From: an archaeon
GTDB lineage: Archaea > Thermoproteota > Nitrososphaeria > Nitrososphaerales > Gagatemarchaeaceae
Assembly (NCBI GenBank): GCA_902812495.1
Contig: CADDZR010000001.1
Coordinates: 62,001 to 126,000, forward strand
Length of the DNA: 64,000 nucleotides
Direction: 5' to 3'
Shown here: positions 49,281 to 58,515 of the stretch, piece after piece
How the letters are laid out: the number at the start of each line of letters is the position of its first letter
Position numbering within the stretch: position 1 is the stretch's first letter
Translations under genes and position numbers: made by a program
Notes under the pieces: model-generated
Seen by the model: the letters and a program-made list of their open reading frames with translations, nothing else
Told to the model about the DNA's origin: nothing
Database searches by the model: none

Positions 49281-51327
49281 CTCTATTTGCACTTCTAGAG
49301 GGGCAGTTAATGTTTATGCAGAAGCGCCACGAAGATTTACCGAGTTTGCTCTCGACCAAAGGCCAACGACAGTACTTACACATTCCTAGATAAGTCAAAA
49401 ACCCTCTTTGGGGAAGAGGTGCCGAAGCTTTGCAACCGTTTGAATAATTGTCACAACCCACAAACCTTTTCTTGGTCTTAGCCGATCTTAAAACAATCAA
49501 AGAACCTGTCTTACAAATAGGACACCCGCCCAAGATCACTGTATCTCTAATGATACTGCGAGCGCCTTCATACAGTATTCCACCTAACACATCTTCCCTC
49601 TCTTTGAATTTCGGTAAAATCCTGGCGATGTTTTCAACGGATTTAGTTATAACATAAGGGTACTTTGAGACATCCGTTTCAATCATCTCAAGTTCCTTGT
49701 CTATCATTCGTGTTAATTCCGTCCCAAGTATTTCTGGCGCGTTCGCAAGCATTGCTTCTACGACAGCAAAACCGAGATTTGTAAGCTCTATTTTGGAACC
49801 CTTAACATATCCCCTGTGAAAAAGAGTTGCGATAATTTCAGAGCGTGTAGCCTTTGTACCGACTTCTTCATTTTCCATCTTATTCAGAAGAGAAGCTTGA
49901 TTGTAACGTGCTGGCGGAGATTCAAAGTTTTCTTCACATAAGATTTCTTTGAGTTTTATTTCTAGACCTAGATCAAGCTCAGGTATCTGGATATCCTTAA
50001 GAGTCGAATACTCTCCATAATACTCAAGCCAACCTTCCTCATCTGTCGTAACCCCTGAAAGGTGAAATTTATGCCCTACAACATCGATTACTACATGGGT
50101 TCGTGTTTGCTTGCAAGGCGGTGCAAATGAAGATAGGAACCTTCTAACGATAAGGTCATACAATCTGAACTCAGCTGCAGGTAGGCTGTTTTTTGGACGC
50201 TCGCCTGTAGGGTAAATTGCAGGGTGTGCAGGGTCGTCCTTAGCCCCCTCTCTCGGAAAAAGCGTGCCTGTTAGTAGGTTGGAAGCAAACGAATAATGAG
50301 TTTGCTTTGAAATCTTTCTTACTATCTCGTAGTAATTAAGTTTTGGTAGTTTTTGACTGTTTGTTCTTGGATAGGAGATAAGGGCTTTCAAGTATAGGCT
50401 TTCCGCCAAATTTAATGTCCGGGCAGGAGAATAACCAAAGTATCTGTAAGCCGCTCTTTGAAGATCACCTAGGTTGAAAGGGGCGGGCGGCTCAAGAATA
50501 ATTTGTTTTTTCTGCACATCAACTACCTTTCCTTCCTTCCCATCGCAATCAACCTTTATCTTGAACGCCTCTTTTTGATTGTAAATTTTTTGTGTGGTGT
50601 AACGAGCAGCAAATTCCCTATCTCCAATGATGAATACTCCACTAACTGTCCAATAAGGTGTTGGAACAAAACTCCTAATTTCACATTCCCTTTGGTACAC
50701 AAAATGAAGCGTTGCACCTTGGACCCTTCCGATGCTGAAGGTTCTGTAACCACCTCTGTGCTCGGAATATGCCTCGGTTAAAACCCTGGACAAATTAATC
50801 CCCCAAATAAAGTCAACATAGTGTCTTGCCCTTCCAGCTAGTGCAAAGCTTTCCTTCATTTTATTAATCTCATGGAATGCCTTTAAGAGCTCCGTAGCCG
50901 TTAAAGAAGAAAATTTCATACGCAATATCTCTTGGGGTTCGCGACCGCAGATGTATCTGAGTATATTGTATCCTATTGTTTCTCCTTCTATGTCGTAGTC
51001 ACAAGCATTAACAAAAATATCTGCGGACTTCGCTTCCTCTCTCATCACATCTAAAATTTTGGAGACTTTCTTCTTTGATCTTAAGCTAACCGGAGCCCAT
51101 TCGAGGTCAAAAACTGGGTAAATCGTCCTATCTTTCAAGGTATCGTATAAGGCAAAAAGATGGCCTTGGGCAGGAAAAACTTTGATTTCGTTACCATCCC
51201 TATTTAGTTTATAGAACACGACACCCTCTCTCGCCACCCTTCGTACGTCAGAGTTCCCAAGGGCGTTCGCGATTTTAGCAGCCGCCGCAGTTTTCTCGCA
51301 AAGTATAAAGGTTCGTAACCTAACCAT
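49261..51327 (-). CDS. topA: DNA topoisomerase, type IA
   Basis: 688 residues from ATG 51327 (GTG 51330 also fits). Toprim domain: ILCEKTAAAAKIANAL and NACDYDIEGETIGYNIL with the acidic triad. FSIGRVQGATL and the catalytic tyrosine motif ALISYPRTNSQKLP follow, then KATRSEIIATLFHRGYV. Two C-terminal zinc sites are visible: GGCPICKTGS with VGCDNYSNGC, and CKYCRWPLVE with CININC. There is no reverse-gyrase helicase domain. It relaxes negatively supercoiled DNA or decatenates, as topoisomerase III. It shares an operon with the small zinc-ribbon gene upstream. Confidence 0.95.
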   Translation of the reverse strand: MVRLRTFILCEKTAAAAKIANALGNSDVRRVAREGVVFYKLNRDGNEIKVFPAQGHLFALYDTLKDRTIYPVFDLEWAPVSLRSKKKVSKILDVMREEAKSADIFVNACDYDIEGETIGYNILRYICGREPQEILRMKFSSLTATELLKAFHEINKMKESFALAGRARHYVDFIWGINLSRVLTEAYSEHRGGYRTFSIGRVQGATLHFVYQRECEIRSFVPTPYWTVSGVFIIGDREFAARYTTQKIYNQKEAFKIKVDCDGKEGKVVDVQKKQIILEPPAPFNLGDLQRAAYRYFGYSPARTLNLAESLYLKALISYPRTNSQKLPKLNYYEIVRKISKQTHYSFASNLLTGTLFPREGAKDDPAHPAIYPTGERPKNSLPAAEFRLYDLIVRRFLSSFAPPCKQTRTHVVIDVVGHKFHLSGVTTDEEGWLEYYGEYSTLKDIQIPELDLGLEIKLKEILCEENFESPPARYNQASLLNKMENEEVGTKATRSEIIATLFHRGYVKGSKIELTNLGFAVVEAMLANAPEILGTELTRMIDKELEMIETDVSKYPYVITKSVENIARILPKFKEREDVLGGILYEGARSIIRDTVILGGCPICKTGSLIVLRSAKTKKRFVGCDNYSNGCKASAPLPQRGFLTYLGMCKYCRWPLVESKLGKSSWRFCININCPSRSANRDAVQGL

Positions 51328-51330
51328 CAC

Positions 51331-51507
51331 CTAAGTAAAAGTACCATCAAGCTTTCTAATATGGACATCAAATCTTTGAGCTGTTAACTTTACACCACAC
51401 CTTTTGCATCTATACTCGGAAACACGTAATATATCTTCGGGGGACCTCAGCTCGAAGCCAGAGTAAAGAGTAGCACCGCATTTTCTACACGCTACTTCAT
51501 AAGTCAT
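51331..51507 (-). CDS. Small zinc-ribbon protein
   Basis: 58 residues from ATG 51507. ACRKCGATLYSGFEL and YRCKRCGVKL form a two-knuckle zinc ribbon separated by SPEDILRVSE. Nearly the whole protein is the ribbon. It overlaps cofE at one end and abuts the topoisomerase gene at the other, so all are in one operon. A nucleic-acid-binding role is likely but unproven. Confidence 0.7.
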   Translation of the reverse strand: MTYEVACRKCGATLYSGFELRSPEDILRVSEYRCKRCGVKLTAQRFDVHIRKLDGTFT

Positions 51508-52291
51508 GTCCAAAGGCCTCGTTATAGTTTCCTAAAAAGGATGTGCCGAAAAGGCTTCTGATGTATACACATTGATTTTTGCGAATGCCGAAGTCCTCCA
51601 TTTCGTAAATACTGTCAGAATGAACATCAAGTCCCCGAACTACAACAATTGGAATAGATTCATTAGATTCGCCCATTAGAATCTGTGCCGCAGAACAGAG
51701 GTCGTCCGCAAGCGCTTGCACAGTTACTCGTAACACATTTCCAAAAAGATCTTTGTTCCCCCTCATTTCAACTAGCCCTTCCAGTCCTGCACAAGCCACT
51801 GCTACTCCAATTGTACCCTTTCTCATAGGCATCAACCTGCTATCAGAAAGAATTACAGCTACCTCGGTTCCGAGCCTGAATTTTATCTCATCACGTATGA
51901 GCATCGCCAAAGCCCCAGGTTGGCGTGGGTAAACCACAACCTTTCCTTTCCCTATATTTGATTTGTCTACCCCAGCATTTGGGCAAAGCATGTTTGACTT
52001 GATACATAGCAAAAAGCCAGGTATTCCACCCAGTATTTGATCAGACTCCCTTTGGATTACCTCTGCAAATTCCTTGGTAATTCTATATCGTTTAGAAAGA
52101 GTTATGGCTTCTGAAGTAGGAATGACTTTAGATAGATCAATAACTGAGCCCTCGGAAATCGCTACAAACTTGCTTGATATTATAACAACGTCTCCTGAAA
52201 TAATTAGACCTTTTAAGGAGCTTTCCAAAACGTCAAAAATGTCAAAGGCAGAGCTGAATCTCCTAACTTTAACGGGTAGTAAGCTTATCAT
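51497..52291 (-). CDS. cofE: Coenzyme F420-0:L-glutamate ligase
   Basis: 264 residues. LKGLIISGDVVIISSKFVAISEG near residue 27, ESDQILGGIPGFLLCIKSNMLCPNAGVDKSN, YPRQPGALAMLIRDEI and VILSDSRLMPMRKGTIGVAV are the CofE signature. It adds glutamates to F420-0, so this organism probably makes F420. It is the first gene of an operon with the zinc ribbon and topoisomerase genes and is divergent from gcvT across a 56-base promoter gap. Confidence 0.92.
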   Translation of the reverse strand: MISLLPVKVRRFSSAFDIFDVLESSLKGLIISGDVVIISSKFVAISEGSVIDLSKVIPTSEAITLSKRYRITKEFAEVIQRESDQILGGIPGFLLCIKSNMLCPNAGVDKSNIGKGKVVVYPRQPGALAMLIRDEIKFRLGTEVAVILSDSRLMPMRKGTIGVAVACAGLEGLVEMRGNKDLFGNVLRVTVQALADDLCSAAQILMGESNESIPIVVVRGLDVHSDSIYEMEDFGIRKNQCVYIRSLFGTSFLGNYNEAFGHDL

Positions 52292-52313
52292 ATTTTATAT
52301 GTATTGCCACCAT

Positions 52314-52325
52314 CTTATATATAGG
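52314..52325. promoter_or_regulatory. TATA box in the cofE-gcvT divergent gap
   Basis: CTTATATATAGG is centred about 29 bases before the gcvT ATG and 28 bases before the cofE ATG. The near-symmetric TATATA could serve both directions, each giving a leaderless transcript. Confidence 0.6.
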
Positions 52326-52347
52326 TATCAAAAGAGATATTATAATT

Positions 52348-53451
52348 ATGCATCAAGTACCATTGCATAATCTACATGAAGAAAAAGCAGTAATGACAAG
52401 CTTCGCTGGATTCGAACTTCCACTTTTCTATACAAGCATAATTGAGGAACATTTAGCAGTGAGAAACTCAGCTGGAATTTTTGATGTATCTCACATGGGT
52501 CGGATTCTTTTAGAAGGTGAAGATTCACTTAATTTTCTTGAGAAGATATTGCCAGTAAGTGTTACAATAAAACAAGACATGAAAGCATTTTATAGTTTTA
52601 TGTTAAATGATAAAGGTTTCATAATTGATGATTTGATTGTTTTAAAACTTTCTAAATTTAAATTCATTATCGTTGTAAATGCAGCAAACAAAGAAAAAGA
52701 CTTGGATCATATTAACAAGTGTGCTAATTCATACAAAATCACAATACACGATATAACTTTTCAGACATGTATGTTTGCGGTCCAAGGGCCTAAAAGTATT
52801 GAGCTAACTTCAGAGGTTTTGAGAGGCACAAACATGCCAGAAAAGCGGTATGAAATAACAACACTAAACCTCGAAAGTCAAGAAATCATAATTTCACGGA
52901 CCGGCTATACTGGAGAGGATGGTTTAGAAATGATAATCCCGTGCAAAAATGGCGTGCAAACTGCAGCTATGGTCTGGAAAGAAATATCAAAAGTAGCCAA
53001 AGAATGCGGTTTGGGTTCTAGGGACACTCTTAGGATTGAAGCAGGTTTACCTCTTTACGGCAACGAGATTGATGAAAAGACAACTCCATTTGAACTAGGC
53101 CTCGAAAGATTGATAAACTGGGACAAAGATTTTATAGGAAAAGAAGCACTTCGTCGCAACCTGTTACCTGAGAAGCTTGTTTGTGGCCTTGTATTGGAGA
53201 AAGATATTCCACGTGCTGGATTTGAAGTAAGGGATCAGCAAGGTAGTTCTGTCGGATTTATCACCAGCGGAACTTACTCACCTATTTTGAAAAAAGGCAT
53301 AGCGTTAGCTAAGGTAAAAAATAACTATGCACAACCCGGTGGTATGCTTTTTGTTCAGGTTAGAAATTCAAGCCGCCCTTCTTATGTTGTAAAACCACCT
53401 TTTTATGATACTTCGAAATATGGGTACAAACGAGTGAAGCAGCAAATATGA
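52348..53451 (+). CDS. gcvT: Glycine cleavage system T protein (aminomethyltransferase)
   Basis: 367 residues. LPLFYTSIIEEHLAVRNSAGIFDVSHMG at the N-terminus is classic GcvT. The folate-site region ISRTGYTGEDGLEMIIP and GLGSRDTLRIEAGLPLYGNEI are conserved, the latter with the catalytic aspartate region. The C-terminal beta barrel ends GGMLFVQVRNSSR. It transfers the aminomethyl carbon from lipoyl-H protein to tetrahydrofolate. It overlaps gcvH by ATGA. The P protein (GcvP) is not in the window. Confidence 0.95.
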   Translation: MHQVPLHNLHEEKAVMTSFAGFELPLFYTSIIEEHLAVRNSAGIFDVSHMGRILLEGEDSLNFLEKILPVSVTIKQDMKAFYSFMLNDKGFIIDDLIVLKLSKFKFIIVVNAANKEKDLDHINKCANSYKITIHDITFQTCMFAVQGPKSIELTSEVLRGTNMPEKRYEITTLNLESQEIIISRTGYTGEDGLEMIIPCKNGVQTAAMVWKEISKVAKECGLGSRDTLRIEAGLPLYGNEIDEKTTPFELGLERLINWDKDFIGKEALRRNLLPEKLVCGLVLEKDIPRAGFEVRDQQGSSVGFITSGTYSPILKKGIALAKVKNNYAQPGGMLFVQVRNSSRPSYVVKPPFYDTSKYGYKRVKQQI

Positions 53452-53858
53452 AATACAAAAAATATGAGATACAAGAAGACCTATTATATACTAAAGAGCA
53501 CGAGTGGGCAAAAGTCTCCGGTCATAATGCAAGAATTGGAATAAGTGATTACGCTGCAAAAACCTTGAACGATATTGTTTACGTTACTCTTCCGAAAATT
53601 GGTCAGACAGTCAAACAATTTGAAGTAATAGGTACGATAGAATCTGTTAAGGCTGTATCAGAGATTTATTCACCTTTTTCAGGAAAAGTTATTCAATTAA
53701 ATCAACAGCTCGAATCTCACCCTGAACTTATTAACAAGTCGCCATACGTCGAAGGCTGGTTACTCGAGGTAGAGCTTTCATCATATGAGCAAGAGAAAAA
53801 GAATCTTTTAACCGCTGAAGAATATATTAAGCATTTGGAGTCAACTCAAATTCAGTAA
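53448..53858 (+). CDS. gcvH: Glycine cleavage system H protein
   Basis: 136 residues. TKEHEWAKVSGHNARIGISDYAA at the start and the lipoylation motif GTIESVKAVSEIYSP, whose lysine carries lipoate, are present. GWLLEVELSS follows. It shuttles the glycine-derived aminomethyl group between P, T and L proteins. Translation is coupled to gcvT. Confidence 0.96.
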   Translation: MKYKKYEIQEDLLYTKEHEWAKVSGHNARIGISDYAAKTLNDIVYVTLPKIGQTVKQFEVIGTIESVKAVSEIYSPFSGKVIQLNQQLESHPELINKSPYVEGWLLEVELSSYEQEKKNLLTAEEYIKHLESTQIQ

Positions 53859-53891
53859 GATTAAATATATCATGGCAGGAGAAGGCCCGTT

Positions 53892-56237
53892 TTGGAAATC
53901 AAACAATTAGTTACAACTTTCAGGAGGCCAACGATTTCACGCAGGGGTTTAATGATAGCAATTATGTTGCTGTCAATCTTTTCTATAGCCTTACTCATAC
54001 GTGCTTACGCAGCCAAATACGGCTTCTTTCTTAATGAGTTTGACCCATATTATGACTACTATGCAGCAAATCACATAGTTACCTTGGCGCAGCAACATGG
54101 AATATGGTATGCATTATTTAACAATCCACCTAACTGTGGACCAAACGTGCTAACATCATGTCACGACCAGCAAGGCTACTTTTATTGGCACGACATCAAA
54201 ACCTGGTTCCCATATGGCAGAAATGTTGCATCAACGTCTCAGGATGGCTTGCAACTGACAGGAGCCTTCTTATACCTACTCATTAACAGTGTATTTGGAG
54301 TAAAGATAACACTCTACAACTTTCTTGTCCTCCTTCCTGTATTCTTGGGGGCGTTTTCTTCGGTTCTTCTCTATTTTCTCATGAGGAAAATTGCTGGTGA
54401 TGTTGCAGGAATTTTCGCAGGGCTAGCATTCGCTGTTTCACCACCATTGATTCAGAGAGGTAATCTTGGTTGGTTCAAGTCAGAACCTCTAGCCATATTT
54501 TTGTTTCTTTGTTCAGCGATACTTTTCATGAGCGTCTTTGACAAACAAAAGGATACTAGGACAAAAGTCGTCTTATCGCTTGCCGCTGGCTTTCTTGCTG
54601 GGTATGCAAACACCTCATGGGGAGGAGCATTATACTTTAGCGTTACTTTCGGCTTGATGTTTGTTATCATACCGTTTCTAAACATCGAAAAAAGCGAGAT
54701 TGCAGTTTTTTCTCTGATATTTGCTTCCGCTGATATATTCATAAGCTCTGTTTTCCCTAGGCCTGGCTTGTCGTTTGTAACAAATCCTGCGGGTTTGGCG
54801 CTTATAGGTGGTTCTGTCTTTCTTGGGCTGGCAAACTGGAGTAGGACGTGGCAAAAAGACACTATACAGCTAACTACGTTTAGACTTCTTCTTTTGTTCT
54901 TTTTCGCAGGTCTTGCTGTTCTTAGTTTCGGCATCGTGGGCAATCTAAGTCTCAGGTATCTCTCCGCATTGGCACCTTGGGTAAGAAGTGGAAATCCACT
55001 CGTTCAGTCAGTTGCAGAGCAGGCAGTACCTACAGGAGCAGATTATTTTACCTCATATTTGGTTTTGCTGTTCTTTAGTGTTGGCGGTGCAGTCACAGCT
55101 CTTAAGAGAAGAGATATTCCAATTCTCTTTGTACTCGTCATCGGGCTTACGGGTCTTTACGTCTCAGCTGCTTTCTCAAGACTTCTTGTTTATTCTTCAA
55201 TATCTCTGTGCCTTTTAGGTGGGATAGGCTTCGCAGAGCTAGTTTTTTCATTAACTAAGCCTAACCCTCCCTCATTACTCAAGAAAAAAGAGTCATACGG
55301 ACCAAGAAACGAGGTAAAAGTGGTGTATTCTATAGCACTCATAGTGTTAATAGCTGTTCCCGCTGGCTCATTCTGGATTCCAAATCCCATTCCATGCACT
55401 GGTTCGAATATCATTTTCTGCAACCAGAGTCCAGCCGACTCTGGTGTAAGCTTAGCTAATGGCGCAACAGTTTTCTCTCGCTCTACATCAAACGACTGGA
55501 CGCAAGCGTTACAATGGATAAGACAGAATACACCAACAAATTCAGTCATAATTTCATGGTGGGACTATGGATACTGGGTTACAGTCATGGGTAATAGGAC
55601 AACCGTAGCAGATAACGCTACATTAAATGGTACAAGGATTGCTCAAATTGGAAGAATGTTCATGTCAAACGCGACGACAGCGGCAATGGTTGCGAAACAA
55701 ATGTCAGGTGGAAGACCAGCATACATTCTTTTATTCATAGTCGGCAGTATAGTGCCATTGCCAAACGGCCAGCAGTATTACATACTCCAGGTACCAGCTG
55801 GTGGCGGTCTCACAGCAGGAGGGGGTGATGAAAGCAAGAAACAATGGTTCATAAGAATTGGTGGCTTGAATGAATCTCTTTACTTAGAATGTCCAAAGAT
55901 TTCTCCTTCGTGCCCAAACGTAGACGATTTTAACTTGACACCCTATGCATTACAAAATACAATTTTTGGTCAGATGCTTCCTTTCAAGTTTGCAGGTTTC
56001 ATCGTCAATTCTAACAGCACAACAAATGTGTATCCAAACTATACTTTTGGAAGTGGCGGGTCCCCACCCATAGAGGCCTTTACCTATCCATACAGTTTTA
56101 CTTTTTCGAAAAATAGCACAGGTCCATTTAGCATAGCTTACTACTCACCAAGTTTATCAAATCCAACACCATGTGCTTCATTACAAACAGGAACAGTATT
56201 CTGCTTTTCCACCATATTGATCTACAAAGTTAACTAG
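53892..56237 (+). CDS. aglB: Oligosaccharyltransferase AglB (STT3 family)
   Basis: 781 residues from TTG. About 12 membrane helices fill residues 18-500. NEFDPYYDYYAA carries the catalytic D-x-D/E of external loop 1, and SWWDYGYWVTVMG is the acceptor-sequon WWDYG motif starting the C-terminal globular domain. The protein transfers lipid-linked glycans to Asn-x-Ser/Thr on exported proteins. The extracytoplasmic part contains its own possible sequons such as NNS/NST. It ends tail-to-tail with nop10, with an 8-base overlap. Confidence 0.94.
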   Translation: MEIKQLVTTFRRPTISRRGLMIAIMLLSIFSIALLIRAYAAKYGFFLNEFDPYYDYYAANHIVTLAQQHGIWYALFNNPPNCGPNVLTSCHDQQGYFYWHDIKTWFPYGRNVASTSQDGLQLTGAFLYLLINSVFGVKITLYNFLVLLPVFLGAFSSVLLYFLMRKIAGDVAGIFAGLAFAVSPPLIQRGNLGWFKSEPLAIFLFLCSAILFMSVFDKQKDTRTKVVLSLAAGFLAGYANTSWGGALYFSVTFGLMFVIIPFLNIEKSEIAVFSLIFASADIFISSVFPRPGLSFVTNPAGLALIGGSVFLGLANWSRTWQKDTIQLTTFRLLLLFFFAGLAVLSFGIVGNLSLRYLSALAPWVRSGNPLVQSVAEQAVPTGADYFTSYLVLLFFSVGGAVTALKRRDIPILFVLVIGLTGLYVSAAFSRLLVYSSISLCLLGGIGFAELVFSLTKPNPPSLLKKKESYGPRNEVKVVYSIALIVLIAVPAGSFWIPNPIPCTGSNIIFCNQSPADSGVSLANGATVFSRSTSNDWTQALQWIRQNTPTNSVIISWWDYGYWVTVMGNRTTVADNATLNGTRIAQIGRMFMSNATTAAMVAKQMSGGRPAYILLFIVGSIVPLPNGQQYYILQVPAGGGLTAGGGDESKKQWFIRIGGLNESLYLECPKISPSCPNVDDFNLTPYALQNTIFGQMLPFKFAGFIVNSNSTTNVYPNYTFGSGGSPPIEAFTYPYSFTFSKNSTGPFSIAYYSPSLSNPTPCASLQTGTVFCFSTILIYKVN

Positions 56238-56388
56238 AATGAGATTCTGGAATCCTGTACAAGATATATTTATCGTCTGGTGAAAACTTAGGTGGATGTG
56301 CGGAGACTGTAGTACTACCACATTTGCTACATTTTTGCTCAAGAGTATAGGTATTACATTGTGGGCATTTCAAGAGAAGATTTTTCAA
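56230..56388 (-). CDS. nop10: Nop10, H/ACA ribonucleoprotein subunit
   Basis: 52 residues from TTG 56388. LLLKCPQCNTYTLEQKC followed by SKCG makes the N-terminal zinc ribbon, then AHPPKFSPDDKY is the hallmark Nop10 motif, ending YRIPESHSS. It supports Cbf5 in RNA-guided pseudouridylation. The gene was missed by a length cut-off in simple ORF calling. The TTG overlaps the aIF2-alpha stop as TTGA, matching the conserved archaeal order S27e, aIF2-alpha, nop10. Confidence 0.93.
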   Translation of the reverse strand: MKNLLLKCPQCNTYTLEQKCSKCGSTTVSAHPPKFSPDDKYILYRIPESHSS

Positions 56389-57185
56389 CTTAGCCCGCCG
56401 TATTTCCTTGACATCTCCCTCTTGAAGTTGAAAGTCCCATTTTTGCCTATGCTTTGCCTTATTTTTTCCAGTACAGAATTTAGTATCTTTTCCGCACGTT
56501 TATAGTCATCTGCAACAACCCTTACCCGGTACCAAGGTGCTCCTGCGTAGGTTATCCTTACATTCTCAGGATGTAATTCCAAGGCATTAACTAATGCCTT
56601 CTTTATATATTCTATACCGAAAGGAGATCTAGAGTAAAGCTCAACAAGCGCGCCAATCTCATATTTCGGTGGCACTATCTTTTCTTTTGCAATCTCAACC
56701 ATTGCACGTTGAACTTCTGGTGGTATGTCAAGGCCCTCTAGTGCCTTTTCTCCATCCACAGCCATCGATTCAAAAGCATCGTATAATGCACCATATTTTT
56801 CTTCAAGAACTTTTTTGTAGTTTACAACTATTTCGTCAGAGATGCCAAGCCTATTTTTGACAATTTGAAGCATTCCGTTTGCCCTTTGTTCTCTCTTCCA
56901 TTCTATTATTTTCTGTCTCCTCTCTTCATTACTAACTTGCCTAAGGGAAAGGTCGACTTCCATTCTGTTCTTGTCTGAGCGTATTACCTTGAGCACCATC
57001 TTTTGCTGTGGCTTTGCTATCCTTTCCAAATTTCGCACCCAACCAGTTGAAACTTCCGATATGTGCAAGAAACCTGTAATTCCGCCGTATTCGTCAAGGG
57101 TTACGTATATTCCATGTGGTGTAATCTCCTTTACTGTACTTATAACAACCTCTCCGACTTCTGGCAAAGCCTTTTCATTTGTCAT
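56385..57185 (-). CDS. eif2a: Translation initiation factor aIF2, alpha subunit
   Basis: 266 residues from ATG 57185 (an upstream TTG at 57197 overlaps the S27e gene). The N-terminal S1 domain is VGEVVISTVKEITPHGIYVTL to HISEVSTGWVRN, then a helical middle domain (VSNEERRQKIIEWKREQRAN) and a C-terminal alpha-beta domain (IRITYAGAPWYRVRV-like segment VRITYAGAPWYRVRVVADDY). Part of the aIF2 heterotrimer that brings initiator tRNA to the ribosome. Confidence 0.95.
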   Translation of the reverse strand: MTNEKALPEVGEVVISTVKEITPHGIYVTLDEYGGITGFLHISEVSTGWVRNLERIAKPQQKMVLKVIRSDKNRMEVDLSLRQVSNEERRQKIIEWKREQRANGMLQIVKNRLGISDEIVVNYKKVLEEKYGALYDAFESMAVDGEKALEGLDIPPEVQRAMVEIAKEKIVPPKYEIGALVELYSRSPFGIEYIKKALVNALELHPENVRITYAGAPWYRVRVVADDYKRAEKILNSVLEKIRQSIGKNGTFNFKREMSRKYGGLS

Positions 57186-57189
57186 AGGA

Positions 57190-57387
57190 TTAATCAAGCC
57201 TTCTGATTATTCTCCCGTGTATTATTGCCTTTCCACCAGTACTTTCAGCAAGTTTTGTACCGCATCCCTTGCAACCTACGTCTCTTGATGCATAAGAAAA
57301 AACTATTCTCTCCTCCCCACAGTCAGGACACTTTACAAGAAGAAAGCTACTTCGTGGTTTCGGTATAAGCTCTCGCTTGTTATTCAT
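57190..57387 (-). CDS. rps27e: Ribosomal protein S27e
   Basis: 65 residues. PKPRSSFLLVKCPDCGEERIVFS and VGCKGCGTKLAESTGGKA form the S27e zinc ribbon (CPDC, CKGC). Small-subunit protein. The ATG overlaps the L44e stop (ATGA), and aIF2-alpha follows 5 bases after its own stop. Confidence 0.96.
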   Translation of the reverse strand: MNNKRELIPKPRSSFLLVKCPDCGEERIVFSYASRDVGCKGCGTKLAESTGGKAIIHGRIIRRLD

Positions 57388-57662
57388 TCCACGATCTCCG
57401 CCTTCCTGAGCCTTAGACCTTCACGCATTATCTCTTTATTGCATTCCTTACATTTTAATCTTAAGGTGGCCTTCTTTGTAGTTTTTGCCGTTCGTATAAG
57501 CTCTGGGTATTTCTGGCCTCCATACCCTCTCTTTCTTCCAGCCTGCCTGCGTGCACCCCACGACGATGCCCGCTCCCTCCCCTTCTTGTAAATAGAGACA
57601 GTGTGTAGTGTATGCTTCTTGCAGTGAGGACAAAATGTGTTTATTTCTTTTGGAAATTTCAT
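57384..57662 (-). CDS. rpl44e: Ribosomal protein L44e
   Basis: 92 residues from ATG 57662 (MKFPKEINTFCPHCKKHT), the family start; an upstream in-frame start at 57680 is less likely. Zinc ligands are CPHC and CKEC. The middle is very basic with GYGGQKYPE. Large-subunit protein near the E site. It leads the L44e-S27e-aIF2-alpha-nop10 operon and is divergent from the PCNA gene. Confidence 0.96.
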   Translation of the reverse strand: MKFPKEINTFCPHCKKHTLHTVSIYKKGRERASSWGARRQAGRKRGYGGQKYPELIRTAKTTKKATLRLKCKECNKEIMREGLRLRKAEIVE

Positions 57663-57737
57663 ATCCGACAAAACGGGCAAGAATTTCCCCCGTTTAAATG
57701 TTGGTCATTCATGAGCAAATTTTTATAGCTAGCTCCA

Positions 57738-58505
57738 TTGGCTTTGATAGAGAGTAAGTTGTTCTTTGCACGAACTCCAACATCAGCCGAATGGAAGGCA
57801 GTTGCAGCAGCAGTAAAGACGCTTGTTGAAGAAGCGACATTTGAGGCAACACCGGAAGCCCTAATCTTCAGGGCAATGGATCCCTCTCATATCGCACTTG
57901 TCGACCTTTATTGGCCAAATACAGCCTTTGAAAAATACGAGTGCGACAAACAATTTAGATTCAGTCTTAGAGTTGAGGATTTTGTTAAGCTCTTTAATAG
58001 GTGCGAGACGAAAGACAGCGTTGAGATATCACATACAGAGGATGCGATACAGGTAAAGTTCGAGAATGCATACAAACGTGTCTTCACGATTCATCTTATT
58101 GAGAGTAGCGCAACAACAGCGCCTTTGCCAAAGCTAGAATTTGATGCAAGAATAAAGCTTGCCAAGGACACATTTGAAAGGATACTGAACGATGTTTCAG
58201 TTGTGTCGGATCAAGTAACAATACACGCTCAAACTGATAAGGTAGTCTTTTCGGGCAAGAGCGACGTAGGGCAGGTTTCTATACAACTTGACAAACTCGG
58301 AGAAGGAGATCTTGAAATTAACGTGAAGAACGAAAGTAAGGCAACATACAGCGTAGAATACCTTCTCTCAATAACAAAGGCAATAAACCTGAATGAATAC
58401 TTGATATGCGAACTCTCAACCAAAAAACCACTAAGACTTGAATTTAGGCTTAATGAACACGGGTCAAGGATACATTATTACCTTGCACCGAGAATAGGAG
58501 AATAA
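57738..58505 (+). CDS. pcn: PCNA sliding clamp
   Basis: 255 residues from TTG. Two-domain clamp fold with EATPEALIFRAMDPSHIALVDL near residue 35, a central interdomain loop (LIESSATTAPLPKLEFDARI), and the C-terminal LRLEFRLNEHGSRIHYYLAPRI. It forms a trimeric ring that tethers polymerases, ligase and nucleases. TTTTTATAGC ends about 10 bases before the TTG. Followed 10 bases later by priS. Confidence 0.96.
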   Translation: MALIESKLFFARTPTSAEWKAVAAAVKTLVEEATFEATPEALIFRAMDPSHIALVDLYWPNTAFEKYECDKQFRFSLRVEDFVKLFNRCETKDSVEISHTEDAIQVKFENAYKRVFTIHLIESSATTAPLPKLEFDARIKLAKDTFERILNDVSVVSDQVTIHAQTDKVVFSGKSDVGQVSIQLDKLGEGDLEINVKNESKATYSVEYLLSITKAINLNEYLICELSTKKPLRLEFRLNEHGSRIHYYLAPRIGE

Positions 58506-58515
58506 AGCTAGAGGT

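Noticed and set aside
49261-51327. Reverse gyrase
   Set aside because: Only the type IA topoisomerase part is present; there is no helicase domain fused or adjacent, so the gene does not by itself prove hyperthermophily.
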